This document shows, piece by piece, positions 32,571-41,300 of a DNA stretch of 64,000 nucleotides (positions are counted from its first letter, which is position 1; every line of letters starts with the position of its first letter). This DNA is from Planctomycetota bacterium. GTDB taxonomy: Bacteria; Planctomycetota; UBA1135; UBA2386. A program made the position numbers and the translations under genes. The notes under the pieces were generated by a model. It did no database searches, was not told the DNA's origin, and saw nothing but the letters and a program-made list of their open reading frames with translations. The stretch is from positions 1 to 64,000 of the forward strand of contig JANQJF010000061.1 in the NCBI GenBank assembly GCA_028281765.1, written 5' to 3'.

Positions 32571-33185
32571 ATGGCCGAGAACACCGTTCATTCCGTAGCG
32601 GACGATGATGATCCCCAAGCCATCGATGACCCCGCTCATCATCCGAGTCTCTCTCCCTTCGATTGTGAGGACCTGCAACTCGCCGCGGCGATCGAAGTCC
32701 GTACCGCAATCGAACACGCGACGCTCTCCGCCTGTAGAACACCACTTTGCGAAGCGGATCGAGACGACATCGCGCAGGCGACACTGGCAGTGCTCGCGAA
32801 GAAATGGCCATCGGAGTGTTGGCCTGAACACCGGGCGGAGATCACCTCTTACGGCGTTCGCACTGCCCAGAAGAAGGTCGCACAGCTGTTCCGTGAAAGT
32901 AAGCGACGACAGCGTCTCCTCCGGAATTGGTATGTCCGGGCACAGCCCTCGACAACCCAGCAATCGCCGGCCTCCGAGATCGAGCAGTCCGAGCAACTGA
33001 CCCAGCTCCGGGCCCTGCTGGCCTCGAGTGAGACTCGGGTCGCGAGAGTCATTCGTCTTCGCACCTTCGAGAACCGCTCGTTTCGCGAGATCGGGAAGCG
33101 GATGGGGCTCGGGGAAGACGGCGCCCGCAAGCTCTACGGTCGTGCCATCGTCGATCTGGGCTGCCGGGCGCGCCAGTTGGCGTGA
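32571..33185 (+). CDS. Divergent ECF-like sigma factor
   Basis: 204 residues. After a 50-residue acidic N-terminus, region 2 can be traced in EADRDDIAQATLAVLAKKWP and YGVRTAQKKVAQLFRESKRR, and region 4 in SSETRVARVIRLRTFENRSF followed by REIGKRMGLGEDGARKLYGR, a helix-turn-helix. Both are more divergent than in the ECF factors at 8875 and 61265. It is divergent from the His-rich gene with 196 bases between the starts, and the shared motif (32434-32455) lies in that gap. Start ATG at 32571. Role: transcription factor, targets unknown. Confidence 0.72.
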   Translation: MAENTVHSVADDDDPQAIDDPAHHPSLSPFDCEDLQLAAAIEVRTAIEHATLSACRTPLCEADRDDIAQATLAVLAKKWPSECWPEHRAEITSYGVRTAQKKVAQLFRESKRRQRLLRNWYVRAQPSTTQQSPASEIEQSEQLTQLRALLASSETRVARVIRLRTFENRSFREIGKRMGLGEDGARKLYGRAIVDLGCRARQLA

Positions 33186-33280
33186 TCTTCCGACGGAGCG
33201 CAGCATCCGGTGGTCGGAATTTGACCTGGCCCCTCTTGGCGGTACGGTGCGCCCTACCGCTTGAGGGAGACCCTGCACCA

Positions 33281-33445
33281 ATGACGCCGACCTGGCGCCA
33301 AATCATCGACAGCATCGTGGCTTCGGCGAGCCCTAGTCTGGATGATGCTTCGCATTCTGATCCTGCCGATCGTGGGGTCGATGAAGAGGATGTCGAACAC
33401 GGTGAAGAGCTCACCCGCCTTGTCGAGGACGTATCCAGGACGTAA
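33281..33445 (+). CDS. Possible small acidic protein
   Basis: A 54-codon frame beginning MTPTWRQIIDSIVAS and rich in Asp, Glu and Ser afterwards. GAGGGAGA lies about ten bases before the ATG, which is a good ribosome-binding site. A hairpin with GCGGTA and TACCGC arms (33239-33260) precedes it. It sits in the 340-base gap between the sigma-like gene and the next + strand gene. Nothing else is seen in that gap. No family is recognised. Confidence 0.3.
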   Translation: MTPTWRQIIDSIVASASPSLDDASHSDPADRGVDEEDVEHGEELTRLVEDVSRT

Positions 33446-33525
33446 GAATGGCTGAGTTCGACGTCGGGGGCTCTCAGGGGAACAGACCGGCACCGCCCTC
33501 CCCGTCGTCGCTGTCCAGGTAGGCC

Positions 33526-34185
33526 ATGACTGAACCCGAACCGATTCCGCACCCGTCCAGCAAACCGGTCATTCGACTGCCTGAAGCGCGATGGGCCGAA
33601 CCGTGCGTTGCGGCGTTCGGACTCACCGACGAAGCGTGGTGTCGCGAGGCCGTGAGCTTCGCCCTCGAGCGGGTTGTTCGGGAACGCCTGGAGGACGAAG
33701 GGCAGTTCCATATCTGCCTGCGGAGATCGTTCGTCGTGGGGCTCCGTCAGTCGCGCAACGCGGAAGTCGTCGCCGCGTTGAAGTCGGTCGACAAGATTCG
33801 AGTCAAGAAGCCGATCCGCGAACGGCTGTTCGGTTACGCAAGAGAGGTGTCTCGGGTTCGCGGCATGGACGCCGGCATGTGGCGCGTCGCCGACCTGATC
33901 GCCGACCAAGCGGACGGCGCCGAGCGCCAACGCGCCATCGATGTCGCCGTCGGGCTGGCCGCCTACTTCATCGACTGCCAGGAAGATGGCGCGCGCGCCG
34001 CGCAGAACGGATCGTACGCTTCGGGGAACGGCACGCACTCGGCATCCGACGATACGGCAGCACCACGCAACTGTCTGTCCCAACGAGATGATGCCAGCGT
34101 TGGTTGGGGCGGCGTTCCTGCGCAAGACCTTGAACACGCAGCACGGCACGGCGCACCGAACCAACCCGACGCGCGAGACGACTGA
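33526..34185 (+). CDS. Hypothetical helical protein
   Basis: 219 residues, no signal peptide. Residues about 20-165 are helical and well folded in appearance (WCREAVSFALERVVRERLED, VDKIRVKKPIRERLFGYARE), while the last 55 residues are polar and low-complexity. AGGTAGG lies just before the ATG. It is not recognised. Its neighbours are sigma-like genes on both sides, so a regulatory function such as an anti-sigma or adaptor is possible but unproven. It is convergent with the sigma gene at 34208. Confidence 0.58.
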   Translation: MTEPEPIPHPSSKPVIRLPEARWAEPCVAAFGLTDEAWCREAVSFALERVVRERLEDEGQFHICLRRSFVVGLRQSRNAEVVAALKSVDKIRVKKPIRERLFGYAREVSRVRGMDAGMWRVADLIADQADGAERQRAIDVAVGLAAYFIDCQEDGARAAQNGSYASGNGTHSASDDTAAPRNCLSQRDDASVGWGGVPAQDLEHAARHGAPNQPDARDD

Positions 34186-34207
34186 CGTCGTCTTGTGCGA
34201 GTACGCA

Positions 34208-34741
34208 TCAAGCGGAGTCGAACAGCAGGCGCATGTACCATCGCCTTGCGCGCAATCGCAACGTGTCGGGGTGGACACCGGTGATCGCGGCCGCTTCGCC
34301 CCATGACAACTCGTCGCGGCAGCGCAGGATGATGCCGCTCCGATACGGCTCAGGAACATGTCGTTCGAGATGCTCGCGCGTCTTGCGCCGCAGTTCGAAA
34401 CCAGCGGCGATGTCGCTGGGGTCGAGAGCGTTGGCGTCTATCAGCTGCTCGTCGAGGCGCTCCGTCGGGCTCTGCCGGCTACGCAAGCGCAGCACGTCTG
34501 CACACTTGTTCTGGGCGATTCCGTACACGTACTTCCGCGCCCGATCGGGATTGCACAACCGGTCGATCTTCTGCAAGAACGCGAGCAAGACTTCCTGCGC
34601 GAGCTCCTCGACCTCCTCGTGGCTCAGGCCCGGGACTCGACTTCGGATGAACCACGCGACCGAGACGTAGTAACCCTGAACCAAGTCTTCTTCTTCGAAT
34701 TCGTGCACGTGTTGTCCTCCGTGCCGATCACGAGCAGGCAT
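34208..34741 (-). CDS. ECF-type sigma-70 factor
   Basis: 177 residues. Region 2 (about 20-85) reads VEELAQEVLLAFLQKIDRL then ARKYVYGIAQNKCADVLRLR; region 4 (about 120-172) reads VPEPYRSGIILRCRDELSWG, then the helix-turn-helix GVHPDTLRLRARRW. These are standard ECF features. The preferred start is ATG 34741; a GTG lower down is an alternative. A perfect-armed GC hairpin (34832-34863) and 165 non-coding bases separate it from the next sigma-like gene upstream. Confidence 0.85.
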   Translation of the reverse strand: MPARDRHGGQHVHEFEEEDLVQGYYVSVAWFIRSRVPGLSHEEVEELAQEVLLAFLQKIDRLCNPDRARKYVYGIAQNKCADVLRLRSRQSPTERLDEQLIDANALDPSDIAAGFELRRKTREHLERHVPEPYRSGIILRCRDELSWGEAAAITGVHPDTLRLRARRWYMRLLFDSA

Positions 34742-34831
34742 CGTGATTGAGCATTCTGGATTTTCCCTCTGTCGCCGGCCCTGCGCTACCGCCCGCTGTA
34801 ACGACCCTGTGACACACCCGTACGTGCGGGC

Positions 34832-34863
34832 GGGCCCGGACGGAACTACTCCCGCCCGGGCCC
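34832..34863 (-). terminator. GC-rich hairpin between two sigma-like genes
   Basis: GGGCCCGG and CCGGGCCC arms, extended by CGG and CCG across one mismatch, enclose an eight-base loop. It lies just downstream (on the minus strand) of the gene at 34907-35494, so it may end that transcript. There is no T-tract. Confidence 0.35.
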
Positions 34864-34906
34864 ACTGCCCGCGCTCGACCGATGCTCGGGACTTCTTGCC
34901 GATCGC

Positions 34907-35494
34907 TCACGCCGCGCGGTAGAACGCGACCAGTTCCTTGCGCAGCGCCTCCGCCGCCGCGCGGATTTCCTTATCGGTGGCCGCCATCGCCAGGCGCTCA
35001 CCGATCTCCGTCTCGCTCATGTCGCCGCCGTAGTACATGCGCAGCAACGCGAGGTCGCCGCGCGACATTTCCGCGAGTCTCTCCTGGACGGCCTGGATCT
35101 TCGACAGCACGCGCATCACGCCCAAGCCCGGCGCGGCGGAGTCCAACACGACGGCGGCGTCGGAGAAGGACACCTTGTTGGCGCGCTTCGAGCGCGCCAA
35201 GGACTTCAGGACGACACGGGTCTGGATCTCCGGATCACCCGCGAGGGCGCCGTCACGACGCAGGCGGCACGCCTTGGCGAGGGTCTCGATCAACAAGTTC
35301 TCGCGAGCACTCGCGTCTTGCACGCCGGCGTTGGTCGCCGCCGACTGCGCTGCCGTCGCGACTTTGACCAGGTTGCCGAGGACCAGGTCCTCGGGTTCGA
35401 GGCCCTGTGAGTGGGCCGAGAGAGGGGTTGGGTCGGCCTGGCCGCCGACCCCATCATGACCGTGACCCGGTCCGTTCGGGGTTAAGGGAGTCAT
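34907..35494 (-). CDS. Sigma-factor-like protein
   Basis: 195 residues. The C-terminal 70 residues (IQAVQERLAEMSRGDLALLR, then YYGGDMSETEIGERLAM) have the layout of sigma region 4, and residues 40-120 are a helical region-2-like block with few canonical residues. The N-terminal 25 residues are Gly, Pro and His-rich. A good ribosome-binding site (AAGGAA) precedes the ATG at 35494, and copy 2 of the shared motif lies 87 bases upstream. It could be a divergent sigma factor or a protein that only borrows the fold. Confidence 0.62.
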   Translation of the reverse strand: MTPLTPNGPGHGHDGVGGQADPTPLSAHSQGLEPEDLVLGNLVKVATAAQSAATNAGVQDASARENLLIETLAKACRLRRDGALAGDPEIQTRVVLKSLARSKRANKVSFSDAAVVLDSAAPGLGVMRVLSKIQAVQERLAEMSRGDLALLRMYYGGDMSETEIGERLAMAATDKEIRAAAEALRKELVAFYRAA

Positions 35495-35580
35495 TTGGTT
35501 CCTTTTGCTGCGGTTGTTGGCGCGGGGCGGACGAACGAAGCCACCGTGCCGTAGAAAGAACTCGCCTGAGGCACTCCGAA

Positions 35581-35602
35581 CCGAGCGAGAATCTTCGAAA
35601 AA
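35581..35602 (-). promoter_or_regulatory. Shared upstream motif, copy 2
   Basis: Second copy of the 22-base site found at 32434-32455 (17 of 22 bases identical, same orientation relative to the downstream minus-strand gene). Apart from this, the 218-base gap between the sigma-like gene and the phosphofructokinase gene shows only short GC-rich inverted repeats. Confidence 0.3.
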
Positions 35603-35712
35603 CCTTCCCTTGCCATGGGCGGGTGCGCAGCGGGTCCCTCATCCGTTCGCGTGCACGATCGTGGAGACCAGCCATCTCACGTGCGACTCCCCCGCACGCG
35701 ACCGGATGACCT

Positions 35713-37011
35713 TCAGTGCGTCGGCGGCGTGTAGACGTCCTGCTCGACGAGGTAGCGGAAGCGGCTGCGGAACTCGTCCGGGGCCATCTTCGCCGCGGCC
35801 GCGATGCTGGCCAGCTTGTCGGCGTTCTCGAGGTCGTCTGGCTCGAGGCGGATCATGTATTCGCGTGCGACTTTGTACGCTTCCGACTTCGGGTTCACCG
35901 TGCGGATGCGCGGGCGGCCCGTTTCGGGGTCGGTATAGGTGCCGAACCGCAGGGGCACCAGCTCGCCGTTCTGGATCGTGACCATCGAGCCGACCTCGTC
36001 CGTGTCGGTCTTGCCGAGCAGGCCGCGCAGGTAGTCGATCGCGCCGTAGCCCAGATCGCGCGTGTACTCGATGTCGAACGGGATCGGCGGCGCGCTTCGC
36101 AGCTCGTAGCCGATGTTCTTCGCGACGATCGTGACCTTCTCCCCGCGCTCGGCGAAGCGCTGCTTGACCAGGTCGGTCAGCAGGCGGTGGAGGTTGACCT
36201 CGGCGAGTCGGACGTGGCCGTGCTCGTCGCGGTCCGCGGTCGGCATCGCGCGCGCGAGGTCCTCCGGCGGCAGGCGCAGGCCGAGGCCTTCGGCCAGCAC
36301 CGCGACGCCGAACGGGCGGCCGGACGCGATGCGCTTGATCATCGAAGTCTCGAGCACGTCGACGATGTGGTCGAGGCCGATCGGCTTACCGGGCTCGAAG
36401 TCCTCGCCGATGACCGTGATCGTGGCGCCGGCCGACTTGCCGATACCCTGCGCGAGGTGGCCCGCTTGGCGACCCATCGCGACGACGAAGAACCAGCGTC
36501 GCGTCGTGAGCGCGTCGGTCATCAGGTTGCTGACCTGCTGCGCGCCGACGTGGCGTGCCGTCTGGTAACCGAACGTGGGCGTGTCCCCCGGCAGCGGGAG
36601 GTCGTTGTCGATCGTCTTTGGCACGTGCACGACGCGCAGCGCGCCCTTCGCGTGCTCGGCGACGATCGACGCCGAAAAGCCCGTGTCGTCACCGCCGATT
36701 GTCAGCAGTCCGTCGATTTCGAACTTCTTGAGCGAGTCGACGGTGCGACGCAGATCTTCCGGGTCCTTGGTGGGATTGGCTCGTGCCGTGTAGAGCATCG
36801 AGCCGCCGGTGAGGTGGATCCGGGAGACGTCCTCGACGGTCAGCGGGCGCACGCCGGACGTGTCGCCCTTCATGATGTCACGGAAGCCGTCTTCGATTCC
36901 GAAGACCTCCCAGCCGGAGTTGATCGCTTCGATCGTGGCGGCGCAGATCACCGAGTTCATGCCCGGTGCAGGGCCGCCACCACAGAGAATTCCGATGCGG
37001 TGCTTTGCCAT
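35713..37011 (-). CDS. pfp: Pyrophosphate-type 6-phosphofructokinase
   Basis: 432 residues. Interconverts fructose 6-phosphate and fructose 1,6-bisphosphate. The phosphoryl donor can be read from two positions: GGDDT (106-110) has Asp where ATP enzymes have Gly (Gly104 in the E. coli enzyme), and PKTIDND (131-137) has Lys where ATP enzymes have Gly124. The Asp/Lys pair is the established signature of PPi-dependent enzymes (EC 2.7.1.90), which are reversible. Catalytic Asp135 is present, as is MGRQAGHLA for sugar phosphate binding. The gene follows the TPR-like gene by six bases and is likely co-transcribed with it. Donor specificity remains a prediction. Confidence 0.95.
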   Translation of the reverse strand: MAKHRIGILCGGGPAPGMNSVICAATIEAINSGWEVFGIEDGFRDIMKGDTSGVRPLTVEDVSRIHLTGGSMLYTARANPTKDPEDLRRTVDSLKKFEIDGLLTIGGDDTGFSASIVAEHAKGALRVVHVPKTIDNDLPLPGDTPTFGYQTARHVGAQQVSNLMTDALTTRRWFFVVAMGRQAGHLAQGIGKSAGATITVIGEDFEPGKPIGLDHIVDVLETSMIKRIASGRPFGVAVLAEGLGLRLPPEDLARAMPTADRDEHGHVRLAEVNLHRLLTDLVKQRFAERGEKVTIVAKNIGYELRSAPPIPFDIEYTRDLGYGAIDYLRGLLGKTDTDEVGSMVTIQNGELVPLRFGTYTDPETGRPRIRTVNPKSEAYKVAREYMIRLEPDDLENADKLASIAAAAKMAPDEFRSRFRYLVEQDVYTPPTH

Positions 37012-37017
37012 CGTCGT

Positions 37018-37764
37018 CTAGCGGCGGCCGAACTGGCGTCCGCCGCCCTTCTTGTTGCCCTTGCCGTGCATCGACGGGTGCATCTGCTGCAGCATGCTCT
37101 GCGGCGGCCGCTCGATGCCCATCGCGTACCACGGCATGCCAAACGGCTTCATCGTCATCTTCTTGCCGTTCTGAAGGCGGAGCATGTTGTCCTGCGTGGG
37201 TTCGTTCGTCTGTTTCTTGAGGAACATCGCGAGCATCGCGATCGCCTCGCCGTCGCGCTTCTCCTTGTGCAGGATCCACGCGAGCATGTTGTAGAGCAGC
37301 GCGCTCTTGCGGTTGTACGGCGCGGATGCCTTGAGCACTTCGATCGCGCGGTCGCGCTCCTTCTCCCGGTAGAGGAGACCCGCGAGCATCATCTTCGCGT
37401 CGCCGGTCCGGTTGGGCGCAGCCTCGAGATACTCGCGGGCCTTGTCCTTCTGGCCGGCGTAGTGCGAGAACGCGCCCAGCTGCGCGAGCAGCTGGCCGCG
37501 GAGCAGCGGTACCCAGTTCCCGAGCGGCAGCATGTCCTGCACCGTCTCGATGGCATTCGCGAACATGCCGGACTCCGCCTGCTTCTTCACGCGCTCCATC
37601 GCTGGGCGCAGTCGCTTCGCGATGCGCCGCATGATCAGGATGAACGTCGCGACGAACGCGACGAGGCCGAGGGCGATGCCGCCAAACCAGCCCCACCACT
37701 CGAGAAAGCCTCCGCCGATGCCGACCAGGAGGCCGACAGCGATCGATATCAGGATCGTGTACAC
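37018..37764 (-). CDS. Membrane-anchored TPR-like protein
   Basis: 248 residues. Two hydrophobic helices at the N-terminus (about 3-24 and 27-47), followed by helical pairs consistent with three or four tetratricopeptide-like repeats (VPLLRGQLLAQLGAFSHYAG, ALLYNMLAWILHKEKRDGEA). The tail is basic, Gly- and Gln-rich. Start is a GTG at 37764. It lies six bases upstream of the pfp gene on the same strand, so the two share a transcript, though no functional link to glycolysis is known. TPR modules usually scaffold protein complexes. Confidence 0.76.
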   Translation of the reverse strand: MYTILISIAVGLLVGIGGGFLEWWGWFGGIALGLVAFVATFILIMRRIAKRLRPAMERVKKQAESGMFANAIETVQDMLPLGNWVPLLRGQLLAQLGAFSHYAGQKDKAREYLEAAPNRTGDAKMMLAGLLYREKERDRAIEVLKASAPYNRKSALLYNMLAWILHKEKRDGEAIAMLAMFLKKQTNEPTQDNMLRLQNGKKMTMKPFGMPWYAMGIERPPQSMLQQMHPSMHGKGNKKGGGRQFGRR

Positions 37765-37855
37765 GGTGGCGAAAGCATCCGGAGACTGGGGGTATCCGTC
37801 GAGACCGCTTTGGAAGAAACCGGCGCCGGTTTCAAGGGGGGGCGCCGAATCAGCG

Positions 37856-38260
37856 TCAGTTGTCTTCGGCGGCGGCTTCCTGGGCGGCCTTGAGGTCCGC
37901 GGCGCGCTGCTCGGCCGAGGGCTCGTAGTCGGCGGTTACGGTCGTCAGGACCGGGGTGATGATCCAGGTGAACGGCGGCCAGCCGTACCAGTAGTTCTCG
38001 GCCGCGGACTCGATGATCCGGACGCGGTCGCCGTTCTCGTCGGCGATCTCTCCGGTCATGTCGTGGACCATCGAGTCGATCTCGGTGCTGCCGAACAGCG
38101 GGAGGATGATCCCGAGGTTGAGGCCGAAGTTCGTGGTCGACTTGACGTAGACGGGGTTGCCGTTGGCGCCGACGCGGTCGTTCCACCGCTTGGCGGTCGA
38201 GTGGAACGTGCAGGCCGTCGAGGAGACGAGGAGGAGAGCGAGAATCGTGAGGTGTTTCAT
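37856..38260 (-). CDS. Small lipoprotein, function unknown
   Basis: 134 residues from the ATG at 38260. The signal MKHLTILALLLVSSTAC ends in a lipobox (SSTAC). The mature part has a Gly-rich hydrophobic stretch (FGLNLGIILPLFG) and a Trp/Tyr-rich middle (YWYGWPPFTWIITP), ending in a short charged helix. No family is recognised. It is transcribed in the same direction as the pfp pair but 91 bases upstream of them; and it follows the giant AsmA-like gene by 83 bases. Confidence 0.62.
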   Translation of the reverse strand: MKHLTILALLLVSSTACTFHSTAKRWNDRVGANGNPVYVKSTTNFGLNLGIILPLFGSTEIDSMVHDMTGEIADENGDRVRIIESAAENYWYGWPPFTWIITPVLTTVTADYEPSAEQRAADLKAAQEAAAEDN

Positions 38261-38343
38261 CGGGGGATTCGTGCCGCGGGAATCGCGGCGCGGCAGTTTC
38301 CCCATCGACCGCCGCGAATCCAGTGTGAGCCGGGTTTGGGCGG

Positions 38344-41300
38344 CTACTCGCTGCGGCGGCGCGGCGTCAGGGCTACCAGACCCTGCTCGAGGGGGATCGA
38401 GCCGGGCAGCCGGGGTCGGCGGACTTCGATCCGCTCTTCGTCGACTCCTGCCGCGGTCAGCATCTCGACGACCGCCGCCGTGCGGGATGCCGCGATCTCG
38501 AGCGCGAGCGACCGCCCGCGTCTCGCCTTCCCGCGGTCAGCGCGCGGGCGCATCAGCGCGAGCACGCTGTCGAGCGCGCCTTCGGTGACCCCGATCTCCG
38601 CGTCGATTCCGCGCAGTTCTTCGAGAGTCTCACTGGCACCGACGTCGTCGCCGAGCATCCGTCGGGTGCGGAGTTCGGTCGAGAGCACGGCTCGACTACG
38701 CCAGAGCTCACGTTTGGTCTGTCGCAGTTGCTCGACGAGTTCTCGTTGGTCGTCGGCAGAAGGCGTTGCGAGGATCTCAGCGCGTTCGAGGTCGGCGAGA
38801 CCCAACAGCGGCTGAAGCACGACGGCGATCTCGTCGTCCCCCGCGACGTCGAGCAGAGGCTGGATGGCTTCGAGAGATCCGTCCGGCGGCTCGATGCACG
38901 CGTCGGGGAACTGGATCGCGACGTTCGCTTCGGGCGGCAGCTCCTCGGCCTCGCCGAAGCCGAGCAGGCCGGTGACGGTGCCGGTCGCGCGGAACGGTGA
39001 CGACGCGATCGCGTCGGTCACGATCGAACCGAACGACGACACGGCGGCGCCGGCGATCGCGCCGCCGCTGATCTCACCGCCGGCATCGCTCTCGATCTCG
39101 AGCGGCACCTTGATCTCGTCCTGGTCGTTCTTCAGCACGAAGAGCACGGACTGCAGCGGGGCCGGAAGCTTGAGATACGTCGAGATCGGGCCGCCGGGCG
39201 GCTCGTCGATGACGAGGTCGCGGAAGTCGAACCCGGACCTCACGGAGACCTTGTTGTTCTCTTCGAGCTTCACGCGGACCGTGCCGTCGAACACGCCGTC
39301 GCCGATCTCGACTCCGCTCTGCACGGCCGGTCCGCGGAATGCGAGCAGCTCGAGGCCGCGGATGTCGACGTCGACGTTGCCGGTCGGATTCTCGCTCGGG
39401 ACGATGGCTCCCGACACGACGAGCTCGTCGAGGATTGGACGCGTCTCGGTGCCGCCCTCGTCGCTCATGCCGCCGATCGCCTTGCCTGCCGACGCGAGGA
39501 AGCCCGCGATCGCCGACGACGCCTTCGTGCGCTTCGGAAGCTCTGCGTCGCCCGCGCCGAGGACCAGCTCGAAGCGAGCCGGCGTTTCGTTGGATTCTCC
39601 GGTTCGGAAGTTCTGCACGCTCACGGCGAGTTCGTCGAGCGGCATCACGAACGGTGGTTCCGTCGTGTCGTCGCGATACTCGAAGTCGAGGCCGTTCACG
39701 TCGACTCGGTCGACGCGGATCGTCGCAGGCGGAGGCGGCGCCTTGTCCGGCTTCGACTCGAACCCGGCGTCGACGACGACGACGTCCTCGGGCGAGGTGC
39801 TCGCGTCCTTGGTCTTCGCCGGGGGGATCGTCAGTCCGAGAAGGTGCATGCCGGCCTCGTCCTTGCGGATCTTGCCGGTGATGCCGTCGACCGCGAGTTC
39901 TGCGACATGGATCGCGCCGGCGCCCCCGCCGACGCGCGGCGCGTTCAAGAAGACCGAGTCGATCCCTGCGAGTTCCGGTCCGTCGGCCGTCGCGTGGAAC
40001 GCGAGGTCCGTGACTTCCGCCTGCACGCCGAATGCGCGCGACAGATCGAACTCCGTCGGCGCGCGGCGCTGCAGCTGCAGAGTCGCCTGTGCGAACACGC
40101 GGGCGTGACCGCCGTCGATCTCTCGCAGGTCGAGATCGCCGAGCGCACTCGGCAAGGCCGTGTGCACGGGTTCGCCGCGCAGCCCGCGGAGGTCGAGCGC
40201 GGCCGTGAAGATCGGCTCGAGCTGCCACGGGTGGGCCTCGAGCCGCACGAGGAGCTGCTCCAGCGCGTCACCGGCCGAGGCCGTGAGTTCGAATTGCCAG
40301 GGCGGCAGGTCGGTCGGTTCGGGCGCGATCACGGCGAGCGGCGCGGTGTTGCGCAGATCGAGGCGCGCGCGGAGCGGCTCGGTGTCACGCTCCTGCACGG
40401 AGAACTCGCTGAGCTCGAACGCGACGCGCTCGACGAGGACCGTCGGGGGCATCGTGACTTCGGTGGGCGGAGCGGTCGGATCGGTCGGCGCTTCTTCGTC
40501 CGTTTTCGCGACTCCCGGCTCGGTCTCGACGGGCGAGATCCGCAAGCCCGCGACGTGCCAGTCGTCTTCGTCCTTGACCGCCGCGAGCGTCAGGCCGCGC
40601 ACGGCGAGATCGCGCACGTGGATCGGGCCGTCCTCGGCGCCGACCTGCGGCACGTCGACGAGAACCTCGCGAATGCCGAACTCGGCCTCGCCCGACTCGC
40701 CGTCCCGCAATGCGACGTCGCGAATCGTGGCTCGAATCGCGTTGCCGACGCCGTCGGCGCGCGGGCGGACGTTCGCTGCGATCTTGAGGTCCAGCCGACC
40801 GTTCTCGAGATCGATCCGTTGTCCGGGCGGCAGGAAGCCGTCGAGTGCGCCACCGGGCCGGAGTCCCGTGGCGGCGAGCTCGAGCTCGACGTCGGTCGCG
40901 TCCCCGAGTCCGAGACTGCCCGCGATGCGCAGGTGCTCGCTCTTGCCCTCGATGTCGAATTCGAGCTCCAGCGGGATCTCTTGTCCCGGCGCGATCGGGC
41001 CGACCTTGCCGTCCGCAACGAGAGCGAGGCCCGCCTGCGTGACCCGGAGCTTCTCGAGATCGACCGAGCCGATCGTCGTCGCGTCTTCGCCGGCGACGAC
41101 GTTCGAGATTCGGACACCTGACAAGGTCGCGAGTTGCGTGCAGCGGACGTCGCGGAGGCTCGCTGTCGGCACGGTCACCTTCGGGCCGTCGAGCCTCGCG
41201 TCCGCTTCGAGTGCGCCGATCCGGAACAAGACGGTGTCTGCTTCGGTGAGTGCCGTGTCGGTCAGCTCGGCGCGCATGTCGAGCGCATCGGTCTGGCCGA

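Noticed and set aside
33049..34359. Minus-strand frame opposite the sigma-like and hypothetical genes
   Set aside because: It overlaps several better candidates, lacks conserved motifs and follows from base bias.
35716..37893. Long + strand frame opposite the phosphofructokinase and TPR genes
   Set aside because: It is antisense to a well-supported enzyme and shows no motif, only the expected base bias.
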